A stretch of DNA of 16,154 nt from Pseudomonadota bacterium. GTDB lineage: Bacteria > Pseudomonadota > Gammaproteobacteria > Xanthomonadales > Xanthomonadaceae. The notes beneath the pieces are model-generated. The model had not been told where the DNA came from, ran no database searches, and saw nothing but the letters and a program-made list of their open reading frames with translations. Below, in pieces: positions 15,952 through 16,154 of the stretch (positions are counted from its first letter, which is position 1; every line of letters begins with the position of its first letter). The stretch spans positions 1-16,154 of the forward strand of contig JAEZCF010000078.1 in NCBI GenBank assembly GCA_023430045.1, written 5' to 3'. Position numbers and translations under genes: made by a program.

Positions 15952-15973
15952 GACGGCGCCCTAGGGCGCCGTC
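15952..15973. repeat. Perfect 22-bp palindrome between tsaP and dprA
   Basis: The sequence GACGGCGCCCT and its exact reverse complement abut with no spacer. It ends 25 bp before the dprA start. There is no T-tract, so intrinsic termination is not supported. It could be a protein-binding site or a transcript hairpin with the central bases unpaired. Confidence 0.6.
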
Positions 15974-15998
15974 CTCGCAGCCGGCGCACGCTGCCGGC

Positions 15999-16154
15999 AT
16001 GGATGCCGAAACCGATGCCCTGCTCACCCTGATCCTTGCCGGCAGCTCGCTGGCACCGCGTCGCGCGCTGATGCGCTCCCGTCCTACCCTGGCCGCCGCA
16101 CTGCAGGCCGGGCCCGTGGCGTGGCGCCAGGCGCGCTGCACGCCGGCCCAGCAG
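15999..16154 (+). CDS. dprA: DNA processing protein DprA, N-terminal fragment (cut by window edge)
   Basis: Only the first 52 codons are present, running off the window (MDAETDALLTLILAGSSLAP, then RRALMRSRPTLAAALQAG and WRQARCTPAQQ). This resembles the N-terminal helical domain of DprA/Smf in Xanthomonadaceae. DprA binds incoming single-stranded DNA during natural transformation and loads RecA. The diagnostic Rossmann domain lies outside the window. The call relies on this N-terminus plus the conserved dprA-LysM-def-fmt-rsmB order. No strong ribosome binding site precedes the ATG. Confidence 0.8.
   Translation, partial: MDAETDALLTLILAGSSLAPRRALMRSRPTLAAALQAGPVAWRQARCTPAQQ

Overview
The window is uniformly GC-rich. 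It carries many copies of a short palindromic repeat that begins with GTAG and has a GC-rich stem with a three-base loop. This is the SMAG/REP-like family known from Stenotrophomonas. Together with the protein sequences and gene order, this points to a chromosomal segment of a Stenotrophomonas (Xanthomonadaceae, Gammaproteobacteria). I saw no plasmid, phage, transposase, CRISPR, rRNA or tRNA.

Layout. Positions 1-1448 (minus) hold the N-terminal three quarters of rpoD, cut by the window edge, with an extended -10 promoter just upstream. dtd (D-aminoacyl-tRNA deacylase) follows on the minus strand. Divergent from it is a plus-strand lipid A-type (LpxL/HtrB family) acyltransferase gene. Two 61-bp SMAG dimers separate that gene from ribA (GTP cyclohydrolase II with a degenerate DHBP-synthase-like N-terminal domain). 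Next come two overlapping membrane genes with bacterial PH domains (YdbS/YdbT type). A tandem SMAG cluster with a 109-bp period fills the convergent gap at 6436-6723.

Positions 6724-11715 form a compact surface-glycan block of four genes. They are a CDP-glycerol glycerophosphotransferase-family protein (minus), a WaaE-type GT2 glycosyltransferase (plus), a WaaL-type O-antigen ligase (minus) and an ArnT-like lipid-linked-sugar transferase (minus). The first two start back to back with one base between them. The GT2 and ligase genes overlap tail to tail by 43 bp. I infer a role in LPS core, O-antigen or lipid A decoration.

Positions 11737-16154 hold the widely conserved dprA / LysM / def-fmt-rsmB neighbourhood. 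def, fmt and rsmB run on the minus strand and lead into the ArnT-like and ligase genes. A tsaP-like LysM gene and the 5' end of dprA run divergently on the plus strand. def, fmt and rsmB act in translation initiation, nascent-protein processing and 16S rRNA methylation. tsaP and dprA relate to type IV pili and DNA uptake.

Most of the window is ordinary core genome. The parts worth a second look are the tandem SMAG array (including a copy whose GTAG supplies a stop codon), the interlocked glycan genes with a Shine-Dalgarno encoded inside the opposing gene, the catalytically eroded RibB-like domain fused to RibA, and the rpoD promoter with an inverted repeat over its -35 region. I did not find evidence for a wholly novel system.
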